DNA of 64,000 nucleotides from Flavobacterium sp. HJJ (lineage in GTDB: Bacteria; Bacteroidota; Bacteroidia; Flavobacteriales; Flavobacteriaceae), in assembly GCF_015351475.1 (NCBI RefSeq), contig NZ_JADKPR010000001.1:62001-126000 (forward strand). The letters are read 5' to 3'. The position numbers and the translations under genes are program-made. The notes beneath the pieces are model-generated. The model was not told the DNA's origin, searched no databases, and saw nothing but the letters and a program-made list of their open reading frames with translations. This document shows, in pieces, positions 50,632 through 59,660 of this stretch. Position 1 is the first letter of the stretch. Each line of letters opens with the position of its first letter.

Positions 50632-50700
50632 AATTGCCTACAACTTGTATATACACGCAATAAATTGCCCCTTACACACCCAAATTGAATTAATTGGCGC
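50632..50700. repeat. Partial cassette-type repeat 9
   Basis: TTGCCTACAACTTGTATATACACGC matches the left-arm style of other repeats, but the right arm is weak. It ends the array upstream of the AAA ATPase gene. Confidence 0.45.
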
Positions 50701-50762
50701 CATTCAATAGCGTATTATTACTTTTCGAAGATAACAAAACATTCTTATAAAATCTAAGAGAT

Positions 50763-50958
50763 TAGCAGGGCATTCGCATTTAAAAAAAGACAAACACGAA
50801 TTTCACCAATTAACACTAATTCTTATCAAAATTGAAATCATATTTTACAACTTTTACAGTTTCGAATATTTTGTGTAATTAAATAACAATCTTAATTCGT
50901 GCAGATTAGTGTAATTCGTGTCAGAAACTTTTAAAAGCGAATGCCGTGCCTTTTGATT
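50763..50958. repeat. Long inverted-repeat element
   Basis: GGCATTCGCATTTAAAA with ACACGAATTTCACCAATTAA on the left mirrors GTGTAATTCGTGTC with TTTTAAAAGCGAATGCC on the right, about 196 bp overall, noncoding. It looks like a MITE-like or structured intergenic repeat. Confidence 0.6.
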
Positions 50959-51010
50959 TCGAATTTGCTTTTTAAAAATGGTATAATTATTTTCGTAAAA
51001 AAGAAAAATC

Positions 51011-51535
51011 ATGACACTACTAGGAATAGGTTCCCGCATTGAGCATCCAGAATTTGGAAAAGGAGTTATTACGAATGTTTCATCCAAAGAGTATTGGGTA
51101 ACATTTATAGAAAACGGACTTGAAACAATCCCATTAAACGATGAATTTAAAGTTATAGAAGCAACTGTAGACGAAGTAGATACAATAAGTTTCTCGGAAG
51201 TAGAACAAAGCCTCAGAGATCTTTTGAAAAAATGGTCTGATGTTTCCGAAATTGTACCTATCGGAGACAAATGGAAAGGCGGTAAACTTATTTTGGAACC
51301 GGGTCAGGCTGGATTAGCGTCAAAAGAAATCCCAATTGATACCTTTTTTCATAAAATTATAATGGTTCGTGACCGTTTGCGCGTAATGGAACAAAAAATA
51401 AACAGCAGCAAAATAGAAGAAATTGAAAAAATTGAACTGCAGCAGTACATTACCCGTATTTATGGCAGTTTGACTTCTTTCAATATATTATTTAAATCGC
51501 CAACTAATCATTTTGTCGGAGAAAAGTCAAAGTAA
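51011..51535 (+). CDS. Conserved Bacteroidota protein of unknown function
   Basis: 174 residues, cytoplasmic. The N-terminal part LLGIGSRIEHPEFGKGVITNV (3-23) with GLETIPLNDEF looks like a small beta-barrel of the KOW/SH3 style. The C-terminal half is helical (IIMVRDRLRVMEQKINSS). Family members occur across Flavobacteriaceae without assigned function. Single gene unit. Confidence 0.65.
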   Translation: MTLLGIGSRIEHPEFGKGVITNVSSKEYWVTFIENGLETIPLNDEFKVIEATVDEVDTISFSEVEQSLRDLLKKWSDVSEIVPIGDKWKGGKLILEPGQAGLASKEIPIDTFFHKIIMVRDRLRVMEQKINSSKIEEIEKIELQQYITRIYGSLTSFNILFKSPTNHFVGEKSK

Positions 51536-51668
51536 TATTACTAAGATTCTGAGTTTCTAAGTTACTAAGACACTATGAAAATTAAAAAACTTAGAAACTT
51601 AACATCCTAGAGACTCTGTAACCTTTTTTATACGTAATTTTATAATCCAAATTGTAATATTTCAAATC

Positions 51669-52196
51669 ATGAAAAAAATAATCTTTTCTGCTGCCGTAAT
51701 TATCGCGTTAGTCATTGGCTGTAAAACCAATAGCAAATCCAGCGGCTCTAAAAGCCTAAACCTTACTTTTGAATCAAAGAGTAACAGCAATGTCACAGGA
51801 ACTGCCACATTTACCGAAAAAAATGGCAAAGTGACTTTTACAGCAAAAATTTCTGGGCTAAAACCAGGAATTCACGCCATTCATATTCACGAAAAATCTG
51901 ACTGCTCTGCGGCTGACGGAAGTTCGGCGGGAGGACACTGGAATCCTACTTTCAAAAAACACGGAAAATGGGGCGATGCAGAACATCATAAAGGTGATAT
52001 CGGTAATTTTACTGCAGATGAAAAAGGAAATGGCACCATCACTTTCACAACAGACGAATGGTCTATTGGCGGTGAAGATGCAACAAAAAACATTCTTGGA
52101 AAAGGACTTATTGTTCACCAAGGAGCCGATGACTATGTAAGTCAGCCTGCAGGAAATGCCGGAGCAAGAGTAGCTTGTTCAGCAATTATTAAATAA
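51669..52196 (+). CDS. sodC: Cu/Zn superoxide dismutase (lipoprotein)
   Basis: 175 residues. Lipobox in AAVIIALVIGCKT (Cys17) anchors it to the envelope. Copper and zinc ligands: HAIHIHEKSDC (about 75-85), GGHWNPTFKKHG (about 92-103), HHKGDIGNF (about 109-117), and LIVHQGADDY (about 150) with the conserved disulfide Cys near the end (RVACSA). Removes superoxide in the periplasm or on the surface. Expression unit shared possibly with the YdeI-like gene 15 bp downstream. Confidence 0.95.
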   Translation: MKKIIFSAAVIIALVIGCKTNSKSSGSKSLNLTFESKSNSNVTGTATFTEKNGKVTFTAKISGLKPGIHAIHIHEKSDCSAADGSSAGGHWNPTFKKHGKWGDAEHHKGDIGNFTADEKGNGTITFTTDEWSIGGEDATKNILGKGLIVHQGADDYVSQPAGNAGARVACSAIIK

Positions 52197-52211
52197 AAAA
52201 ACTGATTTTCC

Positions 52212-52781
52212 TTGATAGAGAAAGAACAGCATTATTTTAAAAACACATCAGAATGGCGGGAATGGTTACATGATAATCATAATTCGTCAGCTGGTGTGTA
52301 TTTGATTTTTTATAAAGTAAGCAGTCCTTTTGAAAGCATGCGCTGGGAAGAAGCGGTACAGGTAGCAATCTGCTACGGATGGATTGATTCTACAGTAAAA
52401 AAAATTGACGAACACCGCCGAAGACAATTATTCACTCCAAGAAAAGATAAAAGTATTTGGAGCAAACTCAACAAAAGCTATATTGAGAAACTCATTGCTG
52501 CCAATCTGATGCATGAAAGCGGATTATCTAAAATTGAGACTGCCAAGCAGAATGGCTCTTGGACATCCTCAGATGCAACCGAAGATTTAATAATACCTGA
52601 AGATTTAAAATTAGCTTTCGAACAAAACAAAACAGCATACGAAAACTACCAAAAGTTCAGCCCATCTTATCGAAAAGGTTATCTACATTGGCTCAATCAA
52701 GCCAAAAGAGAAGAAACCCGAAACAACCGAATTACCTCAATAATAAACCTTTGCCATCAAAATAAAAAATCAAGGGATTAA
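52212..52781 (+). CDS. YdeI/OmpD-associated family protein
   Basis: 189 residues starting at a TTG, since no ATG precedes the conserved N-terminus (HYFKNTSEWREWLHDNH). The YdeI signature is WEEAVQVAICYGWIDSTVKKID (about 46-67) followed by FTPRKDKSIWSKLNK. Family members have been linked to bacteriocin or antimicrobial-peptide protection. Tightly follows sodC. Confidence 0.8.
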   Translation: MIEKEQHYFKNTSEWREWLHDNHNSSAGVYLIFYKVSSPFESMRWEEAVQVAICYGWIDSTVKKIDEHRRRQLFTPRKDKSIWSKLNKSYIEKLIAANLMHESGLSKIETAKQNGSWTSSDATEDLIIPEDLKLAFEQNKTAYENYQKFSPSYRKGYLHWLNQAKREETRNNRITSIINLCHQNKKSRD

Positions 52782-52980
52782 TTCATTATAACATTCACTG
52801 AGCAAAAAAATATTTGAGTTAAAATTCCAAATCAAAAAAGGCATTGAAAAATTAAATTCACACTGTAGTCTGGTTCAAATATGCAATTTCACAAAAAACA
52901 CCAGATAAACAATTTTATAACCCTCTGAATTAGGTATTGATTCATAAAAAAACATAGTTTTGCATAATCAAAACAAAACA

Positions 52981-54183
52981 ATGATTAACCCTTCGGCATC
53001 AGGTTGGATAGATAAATTTTTTATAAAACTAAAGTTATCAGAACACAACGTCTCTGAAACTGAGGCTGGCTTTTATAAAAATTTAAGAAATACAGGTTTT
53101 ATCTACGGTCATATCATTTCGCTTGATACTTCTTTTGAAATACAAACTAAAGACTGGTTTAAAGAAGAAATTTCCAAAGTAGCTTTACTGAATGCTTTGT
53201 ATGGTATTTTTTCATTAACAAATAAAGAGAAAGAACCTTCGGATTTTATTGAACAAGCCAATCTTTTTTACAAAGAAATGCATCCAGAAGGATTTAGTTT
53301 ATTCAAAAAAATTGTCCCAAAGAATTCACCTTCCTTAACTTTAGAAAAAGTAATTGATGAGCGTGTACAGACGAATGACAATATAATTAATAAAAATTTT
53401 TCGCATTTAGTAACCAATGCATTATTGTTTATAGATGTTTTGGCTTTTCGCCAATATTTGATAAAAGGCCAAATCCCTGAGAAGTACCTCAAAAAAATTG
53501 AAGAAACGATTGTAAACATTGCTATTCTGGCTTTAAAAATAAAGAATAACAAATCGCAATATGATGATTTATTGATCAAATTATTTGAAGCTTCAATACG
53601 ATACAGCAAATTTTCCAAAAAAGAGCATATCACTTTAGAAACACTGGATTTATCTTATTTTACTGCCGAACTGGAAAAAAAATATTTAATCGACATCGCA
53701 GGAATGGCGTTATGGAGCGATGGTGTTATCGAAAATAATGAGTCTTATTTTCTTCATACATTGGCACAATCATTATCTATCGAAGATGATTTTGTAACAC
53801 TGAGCATTAGCAAAACCAATAGTTTTATAAGCAGACACAAAAAAGAAATTCCTTATTTTAATTATTCAAATCCGGTAAAACATTTTTACGATCAGACTAC
53901 AAAAAGTGTCATTACACTGATTTCACGCAACAAATCAAGATTGGTTAAGGAAATTGTTCAAAGCAAGGAATTAATGTTGCTTCTGGCTCATTCGACCCAC
54001 AGAGATTTAGACGAAAAAGAGAAGAAGAAAGTAAAAAAACAACTGTTGGATATATGCAAAACAGTACCTTCTCTAACTATATTTTTACTTCCAGGGGGAA
54101 GTTTATTACTGCCTCTCCTGATTAAGTTTATTCCAACACTATTGCCTTCGGCATTTAATGAAAATTTAGAGAATGATGATTAA
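52981..54183 (+). CDS. LETM1-related biofilm-associated protein
   Basis: 400 residues from the ATG at 52981 (MINPSASGW); an upstream TTG would add seven. The long helical N-terminus is followed near the C-terminus by VPSLTIFLLPGGSLLLPLLIKFIPTLLPSAF (two pieces, about 365-395), the LETM1-like motif, a membrane-embedded segment. Such proteins are typical of Flavobacteria and have been named for a biofilm association. The exact role is unknown. A terminator follows. Confidence 0.85.
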   Translation: MINPSASGWIDKFFIKLKLSEHNVSETEAGFYKNLRNTGFIYGHIISLDTSFEIQTKDWFKEEISKVALLNALYGIFSLTNKEKEPSDFIEQANLFYKEMHPEGFSLFKKIVPKNSPSLTLEKVIDERVQTNDNIINKNFSHLVTNALLFIDVLAFRQYLIKGQIPEKYLKKIEETIVNIAILALKIKNNKSQYDDLLIKLFEASIRYSKFSKKEHITLETLDLSYFTAELEKKYLIDIAGMALWSDGVIENNESYFLHTLAQSLSIEDDFVTLSISKTNSFISRHKKEIPYFNYSNPVKHFYDQTTKSVITLISRNKSRLVKEIVQSKELMLLLAHSTHRDLDEKEKKKVKKQLLDICKTVPSLTIFLLPGGSLLLPLLIKFIPTLLPSAFNENLENDD

Positions 54184-54187
54184 TAAT

Positions 54188-54219
54188 AAAGGCTGCCAAA
54201 AATTTTGACAGCCTTTTTG
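54188..54219. terminator. Terminator after the LETM1-related gene
   Basis: AAAGGCTG and CAGCCTTT pair around CCAAAAATTTTGA and run into TTTTT. It serves convergent genes. Confidence 0.8.
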
Positions 54220-54245
54220 GCATTTATAAAGTTTTTAAACGCAGC

Positions 54246-54887
54246 CTATTTTGTGATGTTTAGCTGATAAACCTCATCAAGATCTTCATTTGAACTAAAG
54301 TTAACTCCTAAATCAGTTACAAATCCTGAATTCAAACCGTAAACCCATCCGTGAAGCGATAAATCCTGCCCGTTTTTCCAAGCAGCCTGCACTATCGATG
54401 TTTTAGCTAAATCAAACACTTGTTCTTTAACATTGATTTCTACAAAAGCATTAAAACGCTCCGTCTCATCCGAAATAGAATCCAAATATTTATCATGTAA
54501 ACGATAAACATCTTTTATATGACGAATCCAGTTATCTATAATTCCTATGGAATCATTACCCATAGCGGCTTTTACACCACCGCATCCGTAATGTCCGCAG
54601 ACAATAACATGTTTGACTTTTAATACATTTACAGAATAATCCAAAACGCTTAACATATTCATGTCTGTATGAACAACCATATTGGCGATATTTCTATGAA
54701 CAAAAACTTCACCTGGTTTAGCTCCGATAATTTCATTTGCCGGCACACGGCTGTCTGAACATCCTATCCACAATAATGGCGGCTGCTGTCCCTTGGCTAA
54801 ATCTTTAAAAAAATCTGGATCTAAATCTAATTGCTCTTCAACCCATTTTTTATTATTGTCTAATATTTTTTTATAAAAATCACTCAT
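54246..54887 (-). CDS. can: Beta-class carbonic anhydrase
   Basis: 213 residues of the CanA/CynT type. Zinc ligands: Cys in WIGCSDSRVP (about 42-51), then His and Cys in HYGCGGVKA (about 98-106). The conserved Asp-Arg of SDSR completes the site. It interconverts CO2 and bicarbonate in the cytoplasm. It is 79 bp downstream of a SulP transporter gene on the same strand, a pairing seen for bicarbonate uptake. Confidence 0.95.
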   Translation of the reverse strand: MSDFYKKILDNNKKWVEEQLDLDPDFFKDLAKGQQPPLLWIGCSDSRVPANEIIGAKPGEVFVHRNIANMVVHTDMNMLSVLDYSVNVLKVKHVIVCGHYGCGGVKAAMGNDSIGIIDNWIRHIKDVYRLHDKYLDSISDETERFNAFVEINVKEQVFDLAKTSIVQAAWKNGQDLSLHGWVYGLNSGFVTDLGVNFSSNEDLDEVYQLNITK

Positions 54888-54966
54888 TTTGTTTTTCTTT
54901 TAAAAGTTTTATTTGGTTTAAAATGTATAAAAATTATGCACTCCCGTTATTTATTAAAGTCAAAAA

Positions 54967-56622
54967 TTATTGCTGAAAACTGTCACTGACAATCTTTTTT
55001 TCAACTACTTCCCTTTTTACAAAATCATAATGATGCTCAATGGACACATGATTCTGAGATTCTTTGCTATTCTCCAAGGCATACTCCTTTTTGAATCCAA
55101 TTAATTTCACATTAATATTTTCATCTATAGCTCTTGTCGTTTTAAATTCATGAATTAAATCCAGAATATCATGCGCAATATAAACTGTATCTGTAGCATC
55201 AATAACTACAACACTATTTTCCGGTATTTTGGCCAAAGTCATCTTGATAGCTGCTTTATTCAAAAAAGAAACTTCTTGGGCTAAATCAATATGAATGACA
55301 TCCCCGTCAACATACTCGTTTTTTCTAAAACTATATGCTCTTTTAAGATTCCCTCTCAATATAAAGACAACACAAATTACGATTCCCAAAACAACACCTT
55401 TTAACAAATCCATAAATACAACTCCTAAAAAAGTTGCTATAAAAGGTAAAAACTGATATTTACCATAGCTCCAAAAGTGTTTGAATGTTGCAGGTTTTGC
55501 TAATTTATATCCAACCAGAATCAAAACCGCAGCAAGCGTTGCTAAAGGTATTTTATTCAAAATAAAAGGAATTGTCAATGCACAGACTAACAATAGAACA
55601 CCATGAATTATAGCAGATAATTTTGATTTAGCTCCCGCTGCATTGTTAGCAGAAGTACGAACAACAACTGATGTTAATGGCAATCCACCTATCAGTGAAC
55701 AAATAATATTCCCAATTCCTTGAGCTCTCAATTCAACATTAGTATTGGTAAATCGTTTATGAACATCCATTCTATCAGCCGCTTCAATACACAAAAGTGT
55801 CTCGATTGATGCTACAATAGCTATAGTCAGACCAACAACCCAAACTTTAGGATTTAAAAATCCAGCCAGACTTGGTGTTACAATAATTGCTTTAAACTCA
55901 TCCAGCGATGTTGGCACAGGCAGTGAAACTAAATGTTCTTTCTCAATAGCCAATGAACTTCCGGATGAAATAAAAAATTCATTCAGCAATATTCCAATAA
56001 CAACGGCAACTAATGCTCCCGGCACAATTTTCAATTTCTTCAAAGCTGGAACTTTATCCCACACTATCAAAATAACAATTGAAACTGATGCAATCAAAAT
56101 AGCTCCTAACTGCAAGTGATTTAAAAGATCAAATAGCGCACTAAATGTATTATTATCTGTAGTTTGAACAAAAGACTGGTCTCCTTCAAAGTCTGCATCG
56201 TATCCGAAAGCATGAGGTAACTGCTTCATAATAATAATAACCCCAATACCTGCCAGCATTCCTTCAATAACATTGGTTGGAAAATAATTTGAAATACTGC
56301 CCGCCTTTAGCAAACCTAAAGCCAATTGAATAATTCCTGCAATAAAAACTGCTGTTAAAAAAATATCAAAACCACCCAAATCGGTAATTGCTGTAAGTAT
56401 TATAGCGGTTAAACCTGCTGCCGGCCCTGAAACACTTATTTGAGACTGACTCAAATATCCAACAACTATTCCTCCAACTATTCCTGTAATAATTCCTGAA
56501 AATAAAGGAGCGCCAGAGGCCATTGCGATTCCCAGACAAAGGGGCAAAGCAACCAAAAAGACTACTAAACCAGAGGCAAAATCTGATTTAAAATGAGTAA
56601 AAAGATTTGTATTTTTTGACAT
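54967..56622 (-). CDS. SulP-family anion (bicarbonate/sulfate-type) transporter
   Basis: 551 residues. About 11-12 membrane helices (for example GLVVFLVALPLCLGIAMASG at 15-34; the SulP signature ISVSGPAAGLTAIILTAI at about 63-80) followed by a C-terminal STAS domain (VVVIDATDTVYIAHDILDLI, about 470-490). The neighbouring carbonic anhydrase suggests bicarbonate as cargo, although sulfate cannot be excluded from sequence. Confidence 0.92.
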   Translation of the reverse strand: MSKNTNLFTHFKSDFASGLVVFLVALPLCLGIAMASGAPLFSGIITGIVGGIVVGYLSQSQISVSGPAAGLTAIILTAITDLGGFDIFLTAVFIAGIIQLALGLLKAGSISNYFPTNVIEGMLAGIGVIIIMKQLPHAFGYDADFEGDQSFVQTTDNNTFSALFDLLNHLQLGAILIASVSIVILIVWDKVPALKKLKIVPGALVAVVIGILLNEFFISSGSSLAIEKEHLVSLPVPTSLDEFKAIIVTPSLAGFLNPKVWVVGLTIAIVASIETLLCIEAADRMDVHKRFTNTNVELRAQGIGNIICSLIGGLPLTSVVVRTSANNAAGAKSKLSAIIHGVLLLVCALTIPFILNKIPLATLAAVLILVGYKLAKPATFKHFWSYGKYQFLPFIATFLGVVFMDLLKGVVLGIVICVVFILRGNLKRAYSFRKNEYVDGDVIHIDLAQEVSFLNKAAIKMTLAKIPENSVVVIDATDTVYIAHDILDLIHEFKTTRAIDENINVKLIGFKKEYALENSKESQNHVSIEHHYDFVKREVVEKKIVSDSFQQ

Positions 56623-56939
56623 AATAAAAATTATAAGATTGATTAATAGATTTCACTACAGACAAATTCTGCAATGGAAGATCCTTATCCTGTAAAAAAA
56701 TAAGGAATCTAAAAAAAGGGGACATATTCATTTCATTACATCAATAACTCATAATACAAGCCTATTAATCAGATCTGCAGACTAGCATAACCTAAATACT
56801 TATCCTATCAGCATACAATCATTAGATCCCAATCAAAAAATTGGAAAATAATATACATGCTAAGATACTACTTATTTACAAATTAAAATCTGCAAATCAC
56901 AATAGCAACTGAGAAAAGGATGATTGAAATGAGGGGAAA

Positions 56940-57230
56940 CTACACGAAGTTTGGAGGCGGAATAAATATAGAAGCATAGTTCAAATCATGCTTCGATAAA
57001 TTTTCAAAAATGATAAGAGCAGAACCTTTCTTTAAGGTTAAAAAAGGAACTTCTAAAAAAGTATTGAATGTATAATACTTTATATCATGTTTTAATTCCT
57101 CAAAAGAAGAATTACTAGAATTTCCGCAAAGGCTAGTATTCTCCTTGTCATTTTCCAGACAAACCACGATTGTAGGTGCTGCCAGAAAAAAAACAAATAA
57201 CAATAATACTATGCTTGCGAAAAATTTCAT
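56940..57230 (-). CDS. Small secreted or membrane-anchored protein
   Basis: 96 residues beginning with a signal peptide or anchor (FFASIVLLLFVFFLAAPTIVVC). Two cysteines in the mature part may pair. The last residues ASIFIPPPNFV are typical of small Flavobacterial hypothetical proteins. Function unknown. About 315 bp without a gene separates it from the SulP gene; nothing else was seen there. Confidence 0.55.
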   Translation of the reverse strand: MKFFASIVLLLFVFFLAAPTIVVCLENDKENTSLCGNSSNSSFEELKHDIKYYTFNTFLEVPFLTLKKGSALIIFENLSKHDLNYASIFIPPPNFV

Positions 57231-57305
57231 GTGGGCAAAAATAGCTGATCGAACTTGAACAAAAAAATTAGTCCATCAAAATTAATCTAATTTTAACACT
57301 AAATA

Positions 57306-57341
57306 AAAGGTCTATTTGTTATAAAAAAACATTTAGACCTT
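57306..57341 (-). terminator. Terminator of dps
   Basis: On the minus strand AAGGTCTAAAT and ATTTAGACCTT-type arms (AAGGTCTA/TAGACCTT) flank an A/T loop and end in TTTT, 18 bp after the dps stop. Confidence 0.7.
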
Positions 57342-57358
57342 CTATTTTAACTTTTATA

Positions 57359-57838
57359 CTACAATCCCTCTTCTAACCATGCCTTCATCATCCAGATCGT
57401 TTTTTCCTGCTCAACAATAAAGTCACTCATCAACGAATTTGTTCCTTCATCATTAATATCAGAAGCCTTGTTTAAAATCTCTCTTTCTAATTTTAATAAC
57501 AAAGAAAGCGAATTTACAATCAGCTGTATACTGGATTCGTCATTTGAAATATTCTTCCCAACCGGCAATTGATTGAATTTTATATAATCTTCAAAAGTGT
57601 GTAATGGTCTTCCTCCTAAAGTTAAAACTCTTTCGGCTATCAAATCAATTTTTAATTGAGAATCATTGTACAATTCCTCAAATTTCAAATGCAGGTCAAA
57701 AAAACGCTTTCCTCTGATATTCCAGTGCAAACCTCTTAAACTTTGATAATAGACTTGATAATTTGCCAAGAGTACATTCAATTCCACAATTATAACTTCT
57801 GATTCTTCTACAGGTAATCCTAAAACATTTATTTTCAT
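57359..57838 (-). CDS. dps: Dps-family ferritin-like DNA protection protein
   Basis: 159 residues. Ferroxidase ligands are in LRGLHWNIRGKRFFDLHLKFEELYND (His and Asp/Glu, about 38-63, here in two parts) and KIDLIAERVLTLGG. The four-helix length is right. Dps stores iron with H2O2 as oxidant and shields DNA. It is divergent from oxyR across 140 bp, so peroxide control by OxyR is likely. Confidence 0.94.
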   Translation of the reverse strand: MKINVLGLPVEESEVIIVELNVLLANYQVYYQSLRGLHWNIRGKRFFDLHLKFEELYNDSQLKIDLIAERVLTLGGRPLHTFEDYIKFNQLPVGKNISNDESSIQLIVNSLSLLLKLEREILNKASDINDEGTNSLMSDFIVEQEKTIWMMKAWLEEGL

Positions 57839-57951
57839 AATTTATATTTATTACAGTTCACTTAAAATATTTGAAACCATTATTTTAAGTTTATGTATTC
57901 AAAATTATGCAATAAATCAAAAAAACAACTATAAATTAAATTGATTGTTTT

Positions 57952-57959
57952 TATATTTG
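57952..57959 (+). promoter_or_regulatory. Promoter of oxyR
   Basis: TATATTTG fits TAnnTTTG, 20 bp before the oxyR start codon. The shared dps-oxyR region is AT-rich and likely holds the OxyR site, but no clear one was read. Confidence 0.5.
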
Positions 57960-57978
57960 CATAAAAATATACTATTTC

Positions 57979-58920
57979 ATGACTATCACACAACTTAAAT
58001 ATGTGTTGGCTGTAGCCGAACACAAAAATTTCACTTTAGCTGCCGAAAAATGTTTTGTAACACAGCCGACATTGAGCATGCAGATTCAAAAAATTGAAGA
58101 TGAATTGAATATTCAGATTTTTGACAGAACAAAAAAACCAATTCAGCTTACAGATATTGGTCAAAAAATTGTATCCCAAGCTAAAAATATTGTTAATGAA
58201 GCCGATAGAATACAAGATATTGTAGAGCAGCAAAAAGGATTCATTGGAGGTGAATTCAGGCTAGGAATTATTCCAACAATTATGCCAACTCTATTGCCAA
58301 TGTTTTTGAATAATTTCATTAAAAAGTATCCAAAGGTAAAATTAATTATTGAGGAGCTGAATACTGAAGAAATTATCACAAAATTAAAAAACGGAAATCT
58401 GGATGCAGCGATTGCAGCAACACCGCTGGAGGATGAAAAAATAAAAGAAATTGTTCTTTACTTTGAACCATTTGTCGCTTATATACCTGAAAACAATGCT
58501 ATATTCCAAAAAGAGGAAATCGAAATAGACGATCTCAATATTAATGAAATTTTACTGCTGCAGGACGGTCACTGTTTTAGAGACGGTATTTTGAACTTAT
58601 GCAAAAACAGAAATGAAACGGGACTTAAATCTTTCCAAATCGAAAGCGGCAGTTTTGAAACATTAATAAAACTAGCCGATGAAGGATTAGGAACAACATT
58701 GCTTCCTTATTTGCATACATTAGATTTGAAAGAATCAGACAAATCAAAACTTAGACAGTTTAAAGAACCGAAACCTGCCCGTGAAGTAAGTTTAATTTAT
58801 CCCAAAAGTGAATTAAAAATACAAATTATTGACGCTTTAAGAAGTACCATTTCCGGAGTTGTAAAAGGAGCAATCGTTTTTCAAAATGTCCAAATTGTGA
58901 GTCCATTACTTAAAAAATAA
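57979..58920 (+). CDS. oxyR: OxyR-type LysR regulator
   Basis: 313 residues. The N-terminal LysR HTH is TITQLKYVLAVAEHKNFTLA and FVTQPTLSMQIQKIEDELN (about 2-45). In the effector domain two cysteines in the pattern GHCFRDGILNLC (about 198-209) match the OxyR peroxide-sensing pair. It activates antioxidant genes; here dps lies divergent. The C-terminal end has KGAIVFQNVQIVSPLL. Confidence 0.92.
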   Translation: MTITQLKYVLAVAEHKNFTLAAEKCFVTQPTLSMQIQKIEDELNIQIFDRTKKPIQLTDIGQKIVSQAKNIVNEADRIQDIVEQQKGFIGGEFRLGIIPTIMPTLLPMFLNNFIKKYPKVKLIIEELNTEEIITKLKNGNLDAAIAATPLEDEKIKEIVLYFEPFVAYIPENNAIFQKEEIEIDDLNINEILLLQDGHCFRDGILNLCKNRNETGLKSFQIESGSFETLIKLADEGLGTTLLPYLHTLDLKESDKSKLRQFKEPKPAREVSLIYPKSELKIQIIDALRSTISGVVKGAIVFQNVQIVSPLLKK

Positions 58921-58930
58921 GATAAAACGA

Positions 58931-58959
58931 AAAAAAGGAACCGAATTGGTTCCTTTTTT
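58931..58959 (+). terminator. Terminator of oxyR
   Basis: AAAAAAGGAACC and GGTTCCTTTTTT form a perfect stem with a 5-nt loop, 10 bp after the stop. Confidence 0.85.
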
Positions 58960-58970
58960 AATGTCCTGCC

Positions 58971-59076
58971 TTAAATACAGTAAATTATATAAGGCAATAA
59001 AGTTTTTATTGCTTTTTTCAACTCTTTTAAAAAGTATTAGGATTAAAGCTCACTCTTTCGAGAACAATTTTGTATA
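58971..59076 (-). pseudogene. Degenerate copy of the 65-residue gene
   Basis: The minus strand reads YTK, then with a one-base loss VLERVSFNPNTF, then with another shift KELKKAIKTLLPY before stopping. This matches YTKSVLERVSFDP and KELEKAIRTLLPF of the intact gene at 59312-59509. At least two frameshifts and a lost C-terminus mark it as a decayed tandem paralog. Confidence 0.8.
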
Positions 59077-59277
59077 ATCTTAATTAATTTGAGATTTAAC
59101 AAAAAGATTTAAACAATTGAATTAGTAAACAGGTACAAAATTATTGAAAAAAATCTTTCTCTCAAATAAAAACAATCCATAAAAAACAAAATAAATCGAC
59201 AAATAACATTATTTACAATTTCATTGTAAGTTATTTGTTCTTTTCGTTAGGGATTATACAAAAAAAGAGAAATCCAC

Positions 59278-59313
59278 AAAAAAAGGAACCATTAAATGAT
59301 TCCTCTTTTTTTT
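59278..59313 (-). terminator. Terminator of the 65-residue gene
   Basis: AAAAGGAA and TTCCTCTTTT arms form a stem near the stop codon; the same stem type ends oxyR. Confidence 0.65.
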
Positions 59314-59509
59314 ATGAATTTACAATAAGCAAACATTGTTTTAATTCTGGTTTTTCGACAGTGAAGTCAAACAGCCACTCTCTTAATTGATCCAACTCAA
59401 AAGGGAGCAGTGTTCGAATCGCTTTTTCTAATTCTTTACAGAAAAGTACTGGGTCAAAACTTACTCTTTCTAACACAGACTTTGTGTATTCAAACATTAT
59501 TTTAGACAT
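59312..59509 (-). CDS. Small conserved protein, 65 residues
   Basis: Starts at ATG 59509 (MSKIMFEYTK). It is helical and contains VLERVSFDPVLFCKELEKAI (about 12-31), then LLPFELDQLREWLF. A decayed paralog lies immediately downstream, which supports that it is real coding sequence. Small proteins of this kind are common in Flavobacteriaceae; function unknown. Confidence 0.7.
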   Translation of the reverse strand: MSKIMFEYTKSVLERVSFDPVLFCKELEKAIRTLLPFELDQLREWLFDFTVEKPELKQCLLIVNS

Positions 59510-59660
59510 AATAAATTAAGATTTTGGGGTTATATCTTGATTTTAACGTGATGTAAAAATACATTTTTTTTTAAATACAAATACTTATTTTAACACAGAA
59601 ATAATAAAATTACATCGATTTCGCGACAGAACCCAGCAATCATAAGACCTGCAGAAAAAA

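Noticed and set aside
43058..50700. Calling the palindromic repeats canonical integron attC sites
   Set aside because: The ends do not fit RYYYAAC / GTTRRRY and there is no integrase; only a cassette-like layout is claimed.
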